Shown here piece by piece: positions 5,853 through 7,007 of a stretch of 7,007 bases of DNA. Every line of letters begins with the position of its first letter. Within the stretch, counting starts at the first letter, position 1. The stretch covers positions 1 to 7,007 of the forward strand of contig CAJWER010000156.1 of the NCBI GenBank assembly GCA_913030785.1, written 5' to 3'. Both the position numbers and the translations under genes were made by a program. The DNA comes from an uncultured Chloroflexota bacterium. Lineage in GTDB: Bacteria; Chloroflexota; Dehalococcoidia; Lucifugimonadales; CAJWER01. The notes under the pieces are model-generated. The model had not been told where the DNA came from, made no database searches, and was given only the letters and a program-made list of their open reading frames with translations.

Positions 5853-6973
5853 GCCAACCCTCGCTGGAGATAGTGAAGTCAGGACTGTTCACGACAGTTC
5901 AGGACCTCGGGCGTCCGGGCTACCAAAGGTTCGGCGTCCCGGTATCAGGCGTGATGGACCGGTTCGCACTGCGTGCGGCAAACGCACTGGCCGGTAACGA
6001 TATTGGTGCTGCAGCGCTGGAGATGACGGTCATCGGCCCCTCCATCACGTTCCTGATTGATACCTGGGCGGCGCTGGCAGGCGGCGACCTTGCACCGCGA
6101 CTCAACGACGCGCCACTGAAGACATGGCGGGCCTTCAAGGTCTCCGCCGGAAGCCAATTGACGTTCCACGGCATGCAAGATGGCATGAGGGCGTACCTGG
6201 CGATTGCGGGCGGCATCGACGTTCCCAAGGTCATGGGCAGTAGGTCCACTTACGTCCCATCGGGTTTCGGCGGTTTCGAAGGCCGGGCCCTCGTTGCAGG
6301 TGACAACCTGTACACATTCGCACCGGACGGCGAATACAGGGCCAGGTTCATGCCTACTGACCGTGCACTACCGCCCTACGGCGACACCCATGAACTCAGG
6401 GTAATCCTGGGCCCGCAGCACGAAGCGTTTACTCCGGAAAGCACCGAAGCGCTCCTTTCCTCGACATTCGAAATCTCTCTTGACTCGGACAGGATGGGCT
6501 ACGTCCTCGACGGCCCTGCACTCCAGCACGTTGCCGGGGCCGGGATCATCTCTGACGGCAACCCCCTCGGCGCCATCCAGGTGCCTGGCGATGGGTCGCC
6601 CACCATACTGCTCGCCGATCGGGGGACGACCGGTGGATACGCCCGCATCGCGACTGTGATAGGCGTCGATGTAGATCGTATGGCCCAGGCAGTGCCGGGG
6701 AACTCCGTCACTTTTTCGACGATCGACATAGAGGAAGCCCAGGGACTGCTTCGCGAACAGGTTCGTTTACTTGAAGAGATTGCCGCTGGCCCTCCTGAGG
6801 TGGACCAGCGTATCGCGGTAGCCGTCGATGGGGTCAGCTTCGAGGTGACAGACGTCAATGGCAAGAGCCTGACCCGCGCAACTTCGGCGGGCTCTACACC
6901 CGCCAAATCCCCTCAACACGTCACCGCAACGGTTGGTGGCGGAACCTACGACCCCCGACCCGAATTTGAATAG
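5849..6973 (+). CDS. pxpC: 5-oxoprolinase subunit PxpC (KipA/AHS2 family) with C-terminal extension
   Basis: Third subunit of 5-oxoprolinase, also described as a biotin-dependent carboxyltransferase-like protein because the same domain occurs in urea amidolyase. Signature motifs: VKSGLFTTVQDLGRPGYQRFGVPVSGVMDRFALRAAN (positions 9-45, quoted in part: TTVQDLGRPGYQ and GVMDRFALRAAN), AGGIDVPKVMGSRSTY, LRVILGPQ, SDRMGYVLDGPAL, GIISDGNPLGAIQVPGDGSP and LLADRGTTGGYARIATVIG. The core ends near residue 311. A further 63 residues (312-374, bases 6782-6970) hold RIAVAVDGVSFEV (321-333) and an Ala/Ser/Thr/Pro-containing tail. The total of 374 exceeds the usual 300-340. The start ATG overlaps the pxpB stop. 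Stop is TAG at 6971-6973. Confidence 0.94.
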   Translation: MSQPSLEIVKSGLFTTVQDLGRPGYQRFGVPVSGVMDRFALRAANALAGNDIGAAALEMTVIGPSITFLIDTWAALAGGDLAPRLNDAPLKTWRAFKVSAGSQLTFHGMQDGMRAYLAIAGGIDVPKVMGSRSTYVPSGFGGFEGRALVAGDNLYTFAPDGEYRARFMPTDRALPPYGDTHELRVILGPQHEAFTPESTEALLSSTFEISLDSDRMGYVLDGPALQHVAGAGIISDGNPLGAIQVPGDGSPTILLADRGTTGGYARIATVIGVDVDRMAQAVPGNSVTFSTIDIEEAQGLLREQVRLLEEIAAGPPEVDQRIAVAVDGVSFEVTDVNGKSLTRATSAGSTPAKSPQHVTATVGGGTYDPRPEFE

Positions 6974-7007
6974 CCGGGCTTCCTGCCGCCACAAATCCAT
7001 GATCCCG
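6974..7007. other. Window end, nothing recognised
   Basis: The 34 bases after pxpC hold no terminator-like stem with a T-run and no supportable gene start. ATGATCCCG at 6999-7007 could begin a reading frame, but too little is present to judge. In related clusters biotin carboxylase or carrier genes sometimes follow, which cannot be tested here. Confidence 0.3.

Overview
The window looks like a piece of a high-GC bacterial chromosome (I estimate around 60% GC; not computed exactly). A member of the Chloroflexota, of the marine SAR202/Dehalococcoidia kind, would fit, because the combination of an archaeal-type cofactor-independent phosphoglycerate mutase, a divergent polyprenyl synthetase-like protein and a PxpABC cluster is familiar from that group. 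This placement is inference from protein style, not a search result. There is no sign of phage, transposon, CRISPR or plasmid genes.

Layout: two transcription blocks diverge from a spacer of about 215 bp at 4073-4287. Leftward (minus strand) runs a polyprenyl synthetase-like gene, then pgk, then apgM, packed with 13-bp and minus 4-bp (ATGA) spacings. Further left on the same strand lie a small cupin gene interrupted by an in-frame TAG, a tRNA-Thr(CGU) gene with an encoded CCA end, and a hairpin terminator. Rightward (plus strand) runs pxpA-pxpB-pxpC, the three-subunit 5-oxoprolinase, with a TTG start for pxpB and an ATGA overlap between pxpB and pxpC. The last 34 bases hold nothing recognisable.

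The spacer carries two good sigma70-type promoters facing apart: TTGGCG-18-TATAAT for pxpABC and TTGACA-17-TAAACT for the leftward operon. The leftward promoter places transcription start near 4110, which supports the ATG at 4072 as the start of the polyprenyl synthetase-like gene rather than the longer TTG reading.

Functionally, the leftward operon joins two consecutive lower-glycolysis/gluconeogenesis steps (1,3-bisphosphoglycerate to 3-phosphoglycerate to 2-phosphoglycerate) to an isoprenoid-fold protein. The rightward operon opens 5-oxoproline to glutamate with ATP. The points most worth a second look are (1) the cupin gene whose last 27 codons, with the second metal-binding motif, survive intact behind an amber codon, (2) the polyprenyl synthetase-like protein that has lost key residues in three separate catalytic motifs while keeping the rest of the fold, and (3) the C-terminal extension of PxpC that resembles the first half of a biotin-carrier domain. 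I did not find a wholly new multi-gene system.
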